Below, one piece after another: positions 1 through 14,010 of a DNA stretch of 64,000 nucleotides. The translations under genes and the position numbers were made by a program. The notes under the pieces were generated by a model. That model saw only the letters and a program-made list of their open reading frames with translations, was not told the DNA's origin and made no database searches. The first letter of the stretch is position 1. Each line of letters opens with the position of its first letter. Source of the stretch: Marthasterias glacialis (Eukaryota; Echinodermata; Asteroidea; Forcipulatida; Asteriidae); NCBI GenBank assembly GCA_911728455.2, contig OU452223.1:310001-374000 (forward strand). The letters run 5' to 3'.

Positions 1-3000
1 TATTTGGTAATATTTAGTTTTATTTATTATTATTTAGTATTATTTAGTGTAACTTAGTAATACCTAGTACTATTTGGTATTATTCAGCATTATTTTGTAA
101 TATTTGGTATTATTTGGTATTATTTAGCATTTAATTTTATTTAGTGTTACTTAGTATTACGTAGTAATATTTGGTATTATTTAGTATTATTTAGAATTTG
201 TTGGTTTCATTTAAAATTAGTTAGTATTATTTTGTATTATCAAATATTAATTAATATTTAGTATTTAATATTATTTAGTATATTAAGTTTTATTTAGTAT
301 AACATAGTCTTATTTAATATTATTCATTATTATTTGGTATTCTTTAATGTTACTTAGTATTACTTAGTATTATTTAGTGTTATTTGGTATTTTTTTAGTA
401 TTATCTCAAATTATTTAATATTATTTCTTAATATTTGGTATTATTTAGTATTACTTAGTATTATTTAGTATAACTTATTAATTAATATTTTTTAATATAC
501 CTTAGTACTGTTTAATATTATTTAGTATTATTTAGTATTATTTAGTAAAATTTAGTATTATTTAGTATTGTTTCATAGAATTTGGTATTATTTAGCACTA
601 TTTAGTATTACTTAGTATTACTTAATAATATTTCTTAATAATTAGTATTACTTAGTATTATTTATTATTTAATATAATTTAAAATACCTTAGTATTATTT
701 AGTTTTATTTAATGATACTTAGTATCATTCAGTATTATTTAGTATTACTTAGTCTTCTTTCATATTAAATAGTAGTATTGTTTAGTATTATTTAAAATTA
801 CTTAGTATTACTTGGTATTATTTCTTATTATTTAGTATTATTTAGTATTATTTCCTTTTATTTAATATAATTTTATTTTATTTAGTATTATTTAGTATTA
901 AATATTATTTAGTGTTACTTAGTATTCAAAGTAATATTTGGTATTATTTAGTATTATGTAATATTATTTAGTATTACTTAGTATTATTTAGCATTTAATA
1001 TTATTCAGTGTTACTTAGTATTACTTAGTATTGTTTGGTATTATTCAGTATAATTTAATATTTGGTATTTAGTATTGTTTAATAACATTTAGTATCATTT
1101 AGTATTACTTAGCATTAAATAGTATTTAGTATTATCTAGTTTAACTTTGTATTAATTAAAATTATTTAATATCATTTAGTATTATTAAGTATTATTTAGT
1201 ATTATAAGGTATTATTTATCATTTAATATTATTTATTGTTACTTATTATTTGGTATTATTTAATATTACTTAGTGTTATTTAATATTATTTATAATTATT
1301 AAGTATTACTTAGTATTTAATTTTATTTAGTATATTTTAGTATTATTTGGTATGTTTTGGTTTTATTTGGTATGATTTACTATTACTTTTTTTATTATTA
1401 TTTAATATTATTTGGTATTATTTAGTCTTATTTAGTATTTGGTATTACATGGTATTATTAAGTATTACTTAATAATGTTAAATATTTAATATTCTTTAGT
1501 ATTATTTAGTATTAATTAATATTATTTAGTATTATTTAATATTCCTTAGTATTACTTAGTAATATTTAATATTATTTAGTAATATTTAGTAATAGTTAAT
1601 ACATAAAATTATTTAATAGTATTTAGTAATATTTAATTTTACTTTGTATTATTTAGTATTATTTGTTATTATTTGGTATTTAATATTATTTAATATTTAA
1701 AATTGTTTAATATTCTTTAGTATTATTTAGTATTACTTAGTATTACTTAGCATTAATTAGTATTATTTAGTATTATCTAGTACAACTTGGTATTATTTAG
1801 TATTATTTGGTGTTATTTAATATTATCTAGTGTTATTTAGTATTACTTAGTAATATTTGGTATCATTTGGTAATATTTGGTATTATTTAGTATTATCTAG
1901 TATAACTTAGTATTATTTAGTATTATTATTATCTAGTGTTATTTAGTATAAATGTATCATTTAATATTATTTAATATAACTTACTATTGTTTAGTATTAT
2001 TTGGTATTATTTAGTATTATTTCTTATAACTTGGTATTATTTAGTATTGTTTAGTATTAGTAGTATTATTTAATATTATTTATTTAATATTGTTTAGTAT
2101 TATTTAATATTATCAGTATTATGTAAAATTATTAGCTGTTATGTAATATTATTTAGTATTATTTAATATTATTTTTTATTATTTGGCATTATTTAACATT
2201 ATCTAGTGTTTTTTAGTATTACTTAGTATTATTTAGTATTATTTGGTATTATTTAGTATTATTTATTATTATTTGCTATTATTAAATGTTATATAGTGTT
2301 ATTTAGTATTACCTGGTATTATTTGGCATTATTTAATATTATTTATAATCACTTTGTATTACTTAGTTTTATTGAATATCTAGTATTATTTGGTATTATT
2401 TAGAATTATTTAATATTATTTAGTATTATTTGGCATTTGGTATTATTTGGTATTGTTTGGTATTATCTAGTATTATTTAATATTATTTAGTCTTATTTAG
2501 TATTATTTGGGATTCTTTGGGATTCTTTGTATTATTTAATATTTTTATTTTGTTAATTTAGTCTAACTTAGTATTATTTAGTATTATTCGGTATTATTTG
2601 GTATTATTCAGTATTATTTAATATTATTTAATATTATTTGATATTATTTAATATTACTTATTATTATTGAATATCTAGTATTCATTGGTATTATTTGGTA
2701 TTATTTAGTAGTATTTAATATTATTTAGTATCATTTGGTATTCGGTATTATTTGGTATACTTTAGTATTATTTAATATTGATATTATTTGGTATACTTTA
2801 GTATTATTTAATATTGATATTATTTGGTATACTTTAGTATTATTTAATATTGATATAGTTTAGTATACTAAGTATTATTGAATATTTAGTATTATTTGGT
2901 ATTGTTTGGTATTTTTTAGTATTATTTAATAGTATTTAGTATTATTTGGGATTATTTGGTATTGTTTAATATTATCTAGCGTTATTTAGTATTATTTGGT

Positions 3001-5670
3001 TTCATTTGGTATTATTTGCTATTATTTAGTATTATTTAATATTTAATATTATTTAATATTCTTTAATATTATTTAGTGGTATTTAATAATTTTTTTATAT
3101 TATTGGGTTTTATGTATAATTATTGAGTATTACTTAGTATTATTTAGTATTACTTAGCATTATTTAGTATTATCTTGTATAACTTGGTATTTTTTAGTAT
3201 TATTTTACATTATTTAGTATTTGGTATTTTTTAGTATTATTTTACAATATTTAACGTAATTATTTTTTAATATTATTTTACTATTGATATAATTTACTAT
3301 TGATTAGTATTATTTGGTATTATTTAATATTATTTAGTATTATTTAGTATTATTTGGTATTATTTACTATTACTTAGTATTATTTAATATTATTTGGTAT
3401 TATTTGGTATTATTGTGAATTATTTAATATTTAATAACATTTAATGTTATTTAGTATTATTTTTTATTACTTAGTATTATTTAATATTATTTAGTATTAT
3501 TAAGTGTTATTTGATATTAAATAGAATTATTTAATATTATTTACTATTATTTAATATTATTTAGTATTATTTAATATTATTAGTATTATTTAGTATTATT
3601 AAGTGTTATTTGGTATTAAATAGTAATATTTATTATTATTTGGTATTTTTTAATATTATTTAGTATTTTTTAGTATAACTTAGTATTACTTAGTATTATT
3701 TGGTATTATTTAGTAATGTTTAGTTTTATTTGGTATTATATAGTAATATTTAATATTATTTAACATCATTTAGTATTATTTAGTGTTATTTAATATTGTT
3801 CAATAAAATTTGGTAATATTTAGTATTATTTGGTATTACTTAATGTTATTTAGAATTATTTTGTATTATTCAGTATTATTTTGTATCATTTAGTATTATT
3901 TAAACTTATTTTGTATTATTTAGAAATATTTAGTATTACTGAGTATTTTTTAGTATTTTTGGGGATTATTTGGTATAATTTAATATTACTTAGTATTGTT
4001 AAGTGTTATTTGGTTTTTTTTTGTATTATTTAATATTATTTAGTATTATTAAGTATAACTTCGGATTATTTAGAAATGTTTTTTATTTAATAATATTTAA
4101 TATAATTTGGTATTTTTTAGTATTATTTAATATTTTTGAAATCATTTAATCTTATTTGGTATTATTTAATATTATTTAGTATTATTTAGTATCATTAAGT
4201 GTTATTTGTTATTATGTAGTATTATTTAATATTATTTAATATACCTTAGTATTATTTAGTTCTATTTGGTATTATTGGGGTATTATTTAGTATTTTTTAG
4301 AATTTTTTGGTATCATATGGTATCATTTAAAATTATTTAGTATTACTTAGTATGATTTAATATTGATTAATGTTATTTAGTATTATTTATTTTATTTAGT
4401 TTCATTTAGTATTACTTAGTCTTATTTAATATTATTTAGTATTTTTGGTATTATTTAATAATACTTAGTATTACTTAGTATTATTAAGTGTTGTTTGGTA
4501 TTATATAGTATTATTTAATATTATTTAATATTTAATATCATTTAGTATTTAGTATTATTTAATATTGTTCAATAAAATTTGTTATTATTCAGTATTACTA
4601 AGTATTACTTAGTATTATTTCTTATTATTTAGTATTACTTAGTATTATTTCTTATTATTTAGTATTATTTAATATTATTAAATATAATTCGGTATAATTT
4701 AGTATTAATTAGTATAACTTAGTACTATTTCTTATTATTTAGTATAAAGTGTTATTTAATATTTAATATAATTTGGTATTATTTATATTATTTAATGTTG
4801 ATATTATTTAGTATACTTAGTATTATTGAATATTTAGTATTATTTGGTATTGTTTGGTATTATTTAGTATTATTTAATATTATTTAGTATTATTTAGTAT
4901 TATTTGGGATTAATTGGTATTATTTACCATTATCTAGTGTTATTTAGTATTATTTGGTTTTATTTGGTATTATTTGCTATTATTGAGTATTATTTAATAT
5001 TGAATATAATTTAATAATTTTTAGTATTGGGTATTATTTAAAATTATTTAATATTACTTAGTATTTATTATTATTTAATATAACGTACTATAATTTATAT
5101 TATTTAGTATTACTGAGTATTATTTAGTATTACTTCGAATTATTTAGTATTATCTAGTATAACTTGGTATTTTGTAGTATTATTTTTCATTATTTAGTAT
5201 TAGTTTAGTATTTAATATTTAGTATTTAGTTTTATTTGGTATTATTTGGGATTATTTAGTATTATTTAATAATATTTAATATTATTTAATATTCTTTAGT
5301 ATTATTTAGTATTATTTAATAGTTTTTAGTATTATTGGGTATTATTTAAAGTTATTTAATATTACTTAGTATTATTTATTATTATTTATTATAACTTACT
5401 ATTATTGATATTATTTAGTATTACTTAGTATTATTTAGTATTACTTCGCATTATTTAGTATTACTTAGTATTATTTAGTATCATCTAGTATAACTTGGTA
5501 TTATTTATTATTATTTAATATTATTTAGTATTATTTGGTACTTTTTAGTATTATTTTATATTATTTAATGTAATTTATTTTTATTTATCATTTAATATTA
5601 CTTAATATAATTTACTATTGTTTAATATTATTTGGTATTATTTAGTATTATGTATTATAACTTGGTATTA
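1..5670. repeat. AT-rich decamer satellite, left block
   Basis: Uninterrupted degenerate tandem repeat with a period near 10 bp. The commonest unit is TTAGTATTAT, with variants such as TTTGGTATTA, TTTAATATTA and ACTTAGTATT. The plus strand is mostly T and A with G; C is rare and confined to variants such as TAC, TATC or CATT. A perfect 36-bp sub-repeat occurs three times, with its GGTATAC motif at about 2754, 2790 and 2826. No gene is visible. The array continues past the left edge of the window. Confidence 0.95.
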
Positions 5671-6520
5671 CAGTCGACTCTCGTTAATACGAGCTCGGAT
5701 GTTACGAGGTTCCGGTTAATACGAGGTATTTTGCCGGTCCCGAACTGCCCCGCGCGTGTTTTAATGCATTTAAATACGGATGATACGAGCACGGTCATAA
5801 CGAGAACACGGATAATACGAGGTATTCTTGCGGCCCCGTAACGAGCAAATGTATTGTTTGTCTTACTTTTATAGCGAGTTTGGGGAATCAATTGTTGGGA
5901 ATCGATAGTTTACCTTCATGGAGGTGAAAAATTGACGTCCCAGCCTTTCAAAACATGTGCTACCGCTCCGTTGATCATGATCAATAGAGGTGCTATTTGA
6001 GCGTTGGCAATGGTACCAGTCTATTAAATGGTAGTAATTGTACAACGCAGATGAGAGGTGGACACCAGACCGTTTATTGTTCGCTGGTATCCCGCCTTGG
6101 CTATGAGCTATCTCGCATTACTTACTAAGGTACGGTGTGACAACCAATGAAAATCAACATTCAACTTGTCATGTTGGCCGTTGCGACCGAAACTGGCTGC
6201 CAAGAACGGCAAGTTAAAGTCATATGCGTTCCTTTTTCAGTCATGAAAAATGTAAATTGTTTCATAAATTGACTTTCGAAATAAATTAATTAAATCAAAA
6301 CAGTTTTATTTGCCCAAAATGTTGTATGTTTGTATGGTACATGTACCTGTAAATCATCACAGTTATGCAGTGTCCATTGCAGTACGGGTGCATTTATACA
6401 CGGGCGTCCATTATGTCATGCATTGTGCATTGTTAATACCGCGCTCGGATAATACGAGATTCGGTTAATACGAGAAAAACAGGACAGTCCGGCGGACCTC
6501 GTATTAACAAGAGTCGACTG
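5671..6520. mobile_element. Pogo/Tigger-like non-autonomous DNA transposon
   Basis: An 850-bp island of normal base composition inside the satellite. It begins CAGTCGACTCTCGTTAATAC and ends with its inverted complement; 22 of 23 terminal bases pair. Both ends abut TA (5669-5670 and 6521-6522), the target duplication of Tc1/mariner-type elements. The CAGT-GA-CTCGTTAA style of terminus is known from pogo/Tigger families. Subterminal copies of GGTTAATACGAG recur near both ends (about 5711, 5810, 6434 and 6463). No transposase remains; the short frames across the left end are TIR artefacts. The superfamily assignment rests on termini and TA duplication only. Confidence 0.82.
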
Positions 6521-9500
6521 TATTTAGAATTGTTTAATGATATTAGTCTTATTTAATATTGTTTATTTAATATTATTTAGTATTATTTAATATTATTAGT
6601 ATTATGTAATATTTGGTTTTATTTAATATTATTTAGTATTATTTGGTATTATTTGGTATTATTTTACATTATCTAGTGTTATTTGGTATTACTATTTGGC
6701 ATTATTTGGTATTATTTATTATTTAATATTATTTGGTATTTGGTATTATTTAGTATTATTTAGTATTATTCGGTATTATTTGGTAGCATTCAGTATTATT
6801 TAATATTATTTAGTATTATTTGGTATTATTTAAGATTATTTAGTTTTATTTGGTTTTAGTGGTATTATTTGATATTATTTAGTATTATTTAATATTTAAT
6901 AATATTTAATATTCTTTAATATTTTTTAGTATTATTTAATATTATTTAGTATTATTTGGTATTTTTTGGTATTATTTTACATTATTTAATGTAATTTACA
7001 TATTTTATATCAGTTGCTTTTATTTAATATTATATAGTGTTATTTAGTATTACCTAGTGTTATTTAGTACTATTTGGTATTGATAAGTTTTATTTAATTT
7101 TATTTATAATTACTTAGTATTATTTGGTATTGCTTAGTATTATTTAGTATTATTTACTATTATTGATAATTATTTAGTATTACTTAGTATTATTGAATAT
7201 TTAGTATTATTTGGTATTGTTTGGAACTATTTAGTACTATTTAATTTTATTTCGTATTATTTAATATTATTTAGTGATATTTGGTATTTTTTAGTATTAA
7301 TTTACATTATTTAATGTAATTTACATATTTTATATCAGTTGCTTTTATTTAATATTATATAGTGTTATTTAGTATTACCTTGTGTTATTTAGTACTATTT
7401 GGTATTGATAAGTATTATTTAATTTTATTTATAATTACTTAGTATTATTTGGTATTGTTTGGAACTATTCAGTACTATTTAATTTTATTTTGTATTATTT
7501 AGTAATATTTGTGACTATTTGGTATTATTTAATATTATCTAGTGTTATTTAGTCTAACTTAGTATTATTTTGAACTATTTGGTATTATTTGGTATTATTT
7601 AGTAAAATTTAATATGTTTTATTACTTAGTATTATTGAATATCTAGTATTAATTGGTATTAATTGGTATTAATTAGTATTATTTAATAATCTTTAGGATT
7701 ATTTTGTATTATTTGGTATTTGGTATTATTTAGTAGTATTTAATAATATTTTATAATACTTAATATTATTACTTATTATTAAGTATTCTTCAGTAATATT
7801 TAGTATTATTTAATATTTTTGTAATTATTTGGTATTCTTTTACATTATTTAATATAATGTACTTTTATTTATTATTTATTATTATTTACTATCATTTACT
7901 ATTGTTTAGTATTAATTGGAGTTATTTAGTATTATATTATAATATTTTGGTATTATTTAGTATTATTTAAAATTATTATTATTTAATATTATTTAGTATT
8001 ATTTGGTACTATTTAGTATTATTTAAAATTATCTAGTGTTATTTAGAATTACTTAGTATTATTTGGTATCATTTGGTATTATTTATTATTATTTAGTATA
8101 ACTTGATATTATTAAGTATTATATAATATTGAGTATTATTTAATTCTATTTAGTATCATTTAGTATTATTTGGTATTTTTTTACATTATCTAGTATTATT
8201 TAGTATTACTTAGTATTATTTAATAATATCCAATGTTATTTAGAATTACTTAGTATTAGTTGGTATCATTTGGTATTATTTAATATTTTTAGTATTATGT
8301 AATATTAGTATCATGTAATATTATTTAGTATTATATAAAATTATTTAGTATTATTTAGTATTATTTAATATTATTGATAATTATTTAGTATTACTTAGTA
8401 TTATTGAATATTTAGTCTTATTTGGTATTATTTAATATTACTTAGTATTATTTAGTATTATTTGGTAGTATTATTTTACACTAATATAATTTACTTTTAT
8501 TTATTATTTAATATTATTTAATATAAATTACTATTGTTTAGTATTGTTTGGTATTATTTAATATTATCTAGTGTTATTTAGTATTACTTAGTATTATTTA
8601 GTATTATTTAAAATTACTTAGTATTATTTAGTGTTATTTAGTGTTACTTAGTACAACTTAGTATTACTTAGTATTATTTAGTACTATTTAGTATTAATGA
8701 GTATTACTTAGTATTATTTAGTACTATTTAATATTATTTAGTATTACTTAGTATGATTTAGTATTACTTAGTATTATTTAGTAGTATTTAGTATTACTGA
8801 GTATATTTCTTATTATTTAGTATTATTTAATATAATTTGGTATTATTTAGTATTATTTAGTATTACTTAGGATTATTTAGTATTGTTTATTAATTAATAT
8901 TATTTAATATTATTTAGTATTACTTAATATTCTTTAGTGTTATTTAGTGTTACTTAGTATAACTTAGTATTATTAAGTACTATTTAGTAATAATGAGTAT
9001 TACTTAGTATTATTTAGTACTATTTAATATTATTTAGTATTATTTAGTATTATTTAGTATTACTTAGTATTATTTAGTATTATTTAAAATTACTTAGTAT
9101 TATTTAGTATTACTTAGTATTATTTAGTATTGTTAAATAATATTTAGTATTACTTAGTAATATTTAATATTATTTAGTAATACTTAGTATTATTTGGTAT
9201 TAAATATTATGATTTAGTACTATTTGATATTATTTAACATTATTTAGTAGTATTTAATTTTACTTAGTATTATTTAGTATTATTTAGTATTATTTAGTAT
9301 TTTTTATTATTATTTAATATTATTTAATATTATTTAGTATTATTTTGTAGTACTTAGTATTATTTAGTATTATTTGGTATTACTTAGTATTATTCAGTAT
9401 TTTTTATATTTTATTTAATATTACTTAGTATTATTTAATGTTACTTAGTATTTTTTAGTATTACTTAGTATATTTCTTATTATTTAGTGTTATTTAGTAT

Positions 9501-11834
9501 TATTTAATATTATTTAGGAATATTTAGTATTATTTAGTATTATTTAGTGTTATTTAGTGTTACTTAGTACAACTTAGTATTACTTAGTATTATTTAGTAC
9601 TATTTAGTATTAATGAGTATTATTTAGTACTATTTAATATTATTTAGTATTACTTAGTATTATTTAGTATTATTTAGTATTATTTAAAATTACTTAGTAT
9701 TATTTAGTATTACTTAGTATTATTTAAAATTACTTAGTATTATTTAGTATTGTTAAATAATATTTAGTATTACTTAGTAATATTTAATATTATTTAATAG
9801 TATTTAATTTTACTTAGTATTATTTAGTATTATTTGGTATTAGTATTATTCATTATTGTTTAGTATTATTTAATATTACTTAGTATTATTTAAAGTTACT
9901 TAGTATTATTTAGTATTACTGAGTATATTTCTTATTATTTAGTATTATTTAGTATTACTTCAAATTATTTAGTGTTATTTATTAATTAATATTATTTAAT
10001 ATTATTTAGTATTACTTAATATTCTTTAGTGTTATTTAGTGTTACTTAGTATAACTTAGTATTATTAAGTACTATTTAGTAATAATGAGTATTACTTAGT
10101 ATTATTTAGTACTATTTAATATTATTTAGTACTATTTAATATTATTTAGTATTATTTAGTATTATTTAGTATTACTTAGTATTATTTAAAATTACTTAGT
10201 ATTATTCAGTTTTTTTTATATTTTATTTAATATTACTTAGTATTATTTAATGTTACTTAGTATTTTTTAGTATTACTTAGTATATTTCTTATTATTTAGT
10301 GTTATTTAGTATTATTTAATATTATTTAGGAATATTTAGTATTACTTAGTATTATTTAGTATTATTTAAAATTACTTAGTATTATTTAGTGTTATTTAGT
10401 GTTACTTAGTACAACTTAGTATTACTTAGTATTATTTAGTACTATTTAGTATTAATGAGTATTACTTAGTATTATTTAGTACTATTTAATATTATTTAGT
10501 ATTACTTAGTATTATTTAGTATTATTTAGTATTATTTAAAATTACTTAGTATTATTTAGTATTACTTAGTTTTATTTAAAATTACTTAGTATTATTTAGT
10601 ATTGTTAAATAATATTTAGTATTACTTAGTAATATTTAATATTATTTAATATTATTTAGTAGTATTTAATTTTACTTAGTATTATTTACTATTATTTAGT
10701 ATTATTTAGTATTTTTTATTGTTATTTAACATTATTTAATATTATTTAGTATTATTTTGTATTACTTAGTATTATTTAGTATTATTTGGTATTAGTATTA
10801 TTCATTATTGTTTAGTATTATTTAAAGTTACTTAGCATTATTTAGTATTACTGAGTATATTTCTTATTATTTAGTATTATTTAGTATTACTTCGGACTAT
10901 TTAGTGTTATTTATTAATTAATATTATTTAATATTATTTAGTATTACTTAATATTCTTTAATATTAGGTATTATTTAGTATTATTTAGTAATACTTAATA
11001 TTATTTGGTATTACTAAAAATTATTTTGTGTTTTTTAGTTTTGTGTAGTATTATTTAATATTATTTAGTGTTATTTAGTACTATTTGATATAATTTGGTA
11101 TTATTTAGTTTTATTCATTTTTAATATTTAATATTATTTAGTACTAATTTATAATTTTGATATTATTTAGTATTATTTATTATTTACTAAGATTTAATAT
11201 CATTTAGTATTATTTAATATTTTTAGTACTATTTAGTATATTTAGTATTATTTAGTATTACTTAGTCTTCTTTAATTTTATATAGTATTATTTGGTATTA
11301 TTTAATTCTAGTTAGTATTATTTAGGATTAAGTGTTATTTGGTAAAATTCAGTAGTATTTAATATTTAGTATAACTTAGTAGTACTTAATATTATTTAGT
11401 ATTATTTAGTTTTATTTAGTATTATTTTTTATTTTTTAGTATAATTTGGTACTATTTCTTATTATATAGTATTATTTAGTAATACTTAGTAATATTTGGT
11501 ATTATTCAGTATTATTTAGTATTATATAGCAATATTTAGTAATATTTATTATTATGTAATACTATTTAGTGTTATTTAGTATTACTTAATATTTTTTCTA
11601 TTGTTTAGTATTACTTAATATTATTGATTATTATTTAGTATTACTTAGTATTTCATTTAATTTAGTATTTTTAGTATTATTTGGTATTTTTGGTTTTATT
11701 TGGCATTATTTAGTATAACTTAATATTAACAAATATTATTTAGTGTTATTTAGTATTACTTAGTATTATTTAGTATTTTGGTATTATTCAGTATTACTCA
11801 ATATTATTTAATTTAAAATACTATAATTTATTAA
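6521..11834. repeat. AT-rich decamer satellite, second block
   Basis: The same degenerate decamer array resumes directly at the TA duplication of the preceding element. It contains a tandem duplication with a period of about 326 bp (marker TTTTATATCAGTTGC near 7004 and 7330). From about 8600 it contains a higher-order repeat listed separately. No coding region, RNA gene or other element is visible. Confidence 0.93.
8600..10990. repeat. Higher-order repeat, three copies of 0.84-0.92 kb
   Basis: The marker GTGTTACTTAGTACAACTTA occurs at 8641, 9557 and 10399, and each copy continues with the same succession of decamer variants (ACTATTTAGTATTAATGAG and so on). A second marker, a TTAATTAATATTATTTAATA stretch followed by CTTAATATTCTTTA, recurs near 8889, 9980 and 10915. 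Spacing is 916 and 842 bp, so the copies differ by internal loss or gain of decamers. Confidence 0.75.
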
Positions 11835-12132
11835 CCCTTTAGAGACCATAGCGGCCGCAAGCGGCTGTAGCTAAAACGCCCATAGCGGCCGCAGACGGCC
11901 GCTGTGTTTGACCTCGTCTCATTGACCTGAAAAAGGTCATGATAGGTCACGTGATGAGTTAACAATTCTCAATGTTTCCCATGGTAACATTCTAACTTCT
12001 AAATGTAAAAAATACAGAAATTGCTGTTTAATATCTTCAGGGAAATATTTTTATTGAAATGGAAATGTTACAAAATGTCACACGTCTGGGCGTATTAGGA
12101 TGATTTTGAACAAACTTGTGGTCTCTAAAGGG
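11835..12132. mobile_element. piggyBac-like MITE (TTAA target)
   Basis: A 298-bp element flanked on both sides by TTAA (11831-11834 and 12133-12136), with inverted ends CCCTTTAGAGACCA and TGGTCTCTAAAGGG. A TTAA duplication with ends starting CCC is the signature of piggyBac-type transposons. Inside are two GCGGCCGC-bearing segments near the left end and the stretch CAATGTTTCCCATG. All of these recur in the element at 54069-54354, so the two are copies of one family. No coding capacity. Other TTAA-targeting groups, such as Kolobok, are not excluded. Confidence 0.8.
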
Positions 12133-12136
12133 TTAA

Positions 12137-13815
12137 TATTTTTTAATATTATTTAGTATCATTTAGTATTATTTACTATTTAATAGAATTTAGTATCATT
12201 TAGTATTTTTTAGTAATATTTAGTATTGTTTTGTATTTTTTAGTATTACTTAGTATAACTAAGTATAAAATAGTATAACTCAGTATTACTTAGTATTTTT
12301 TCGTATTATTTAATATTATTTAATGCATTTTAGTATTATTTAGTATAAATTTTTATTATTTAGTATAACTTAGTACTTCTTAGTATTACTTAATATTATT
12401 AAGTATTATTTGGTATTATTTAAGAATATTTAGTATTTTTTAATATCATGTAGTATTTTTTAATATTAGTTATTATAATTTAGTATTATTAAGTATTATT
12501 TGGTATTATTTAGTATTATTTAATATTTAATAGAATTTAGTATTATTTAGTAGACTTAGTATTATTAAATATTATTAGTATTATTTAATATTATTCAATA
12601 TTATTTACTATTATTTTATATTACTTAGTATTATTTAGTTTTACTTAGTATTAATTAGATTTATGTAATATTATCTAATATCATTTATTATTATTAAGTA
12701 TTACTAAGTATTGCTTAGTATTACTTATTATTTAGTATTATTTGTTATAATTTAGTATTAGTTGGTATTACTTAGTATTATTTAGTATTATTTTATATTG
12801 TTTTGTATTTTTAATATCAGTTATTATAATTTAGTATTATTCAGTTTTATTTAGTATTAATTAGTATTAGCTGGTATTATTTAGTTTTATTTAGTATTAC
12901 TGAGTTCTATTTAGTTTTATTTGGATTTATTTAATATTATTTAATATTGTTTAATATACTTTATTATTACGTAATATTTAATGTTTATTATTACTTAGTA
13001 TTATTAATATTATTTAGTATTATTGAATATTATTTAATATGATTTAATATCATTTAGTATTATTTAGTATTATATAGTATTACTTAGTATTATTTAGTTT
13101 ATTATGTTATATTATTTAGTTTATTATTATTTAGTTTCATTTAATATTACTTACTATTATTTAGTATTATTTAATAATAATTAACATTACTTAGTATTAC
13201 TTAGTATTATTTTGTAATAATTATATTTAGTATTACTTAGTATAACTTAGTACTACTTAGTACTTATTTTGTATTATTTGATCATATTAAGTATTTTTAA
13301 TATTACTTAATATAATTTAGTATTATTTAGTATTGTTTGGTATTAGTTGGTATTATTTAATATTATTTAGTATTTCTTATTATTAGTTAATAAAATTTAG
13401 TATAATTTAGTATTATTTAGTATTATGTAATGCTATATTATTTAGCATTACTTAGTATTATTTAGTAGACTTTGTATTATTAAATATTATTAGTATTATT
13501 TAGTATTATTTAATTTAACTTGGTATTATTTAAAATTCAATGTTATTTATTTTATATTATTTAGTATTACTTAGTTCAACTTAGTATTACTTAGTTTTAT
13601 TTAATATTATCTAATATCATTTATTATTATTTAGTATTACTAAGTACTGCTTAGTATTACTTATTATTTAGTATTATTTGTTATAATTAAGTATAAGTTG
13701 GTATTACTTAGTATTATTTAGTATTATTTAATATTGTTTAGTATTTTTAATATCAGTTAATATAATTTAGTCTTATTTAGTATTATTCAGTTTTATTTAG
13801 TATTATTTAGTATTA
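12137..13815. repeat. AT-rich decamer satellite, third block
   Basis: Decamer array continuing directly from the TTAA duplication. There are more ACTTAGTATT and ATTTAATATT variants than in the first block. Nothing else is visible. Confidence 0.92.
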
Positions 13816-14010
13816 TTTAGTTTTATTTTTTTCTCTCAAATGGAGTTATGACTACTCCGTTTATTCAACAAAAATCCACAAATATGTACAACAATTAATG
13901 CTATTGAATAGGATATACATTTAGTAAAAAGAAACACAACACAAATAAATTTATATACAAATATGTTCACAAAAACAATTACCGTGACGCAGTCACCAAA
14001 AAAAAAGATT
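13816..14010 (-). mobile_element. Polyadenylated 3' end of a retroposon
   Basis: About 190 bp of non-satellite sequence. Read on the minus strand it runs from a T-rich start near 14010 through AATAAACGGAGTAGTCATAA and ends GAGAGAAAAAA at about 13818. An AATAAA signal followed some 30 bases later by an A run is what a 5'-truncated, poly(A)-tailed retroposition product leaves. I cannot name the parent family; it could be the 3' UTR of a LINE or of a processed transcript. No reading frame is present. Confidence 0.5.

Noticed and set aside
5632-5891. Two overlapping short frames across the left end of the pogo-like element
   Set aside because: Both read the terminal repeat and satellite, on opposite strands, with no transposase motif.
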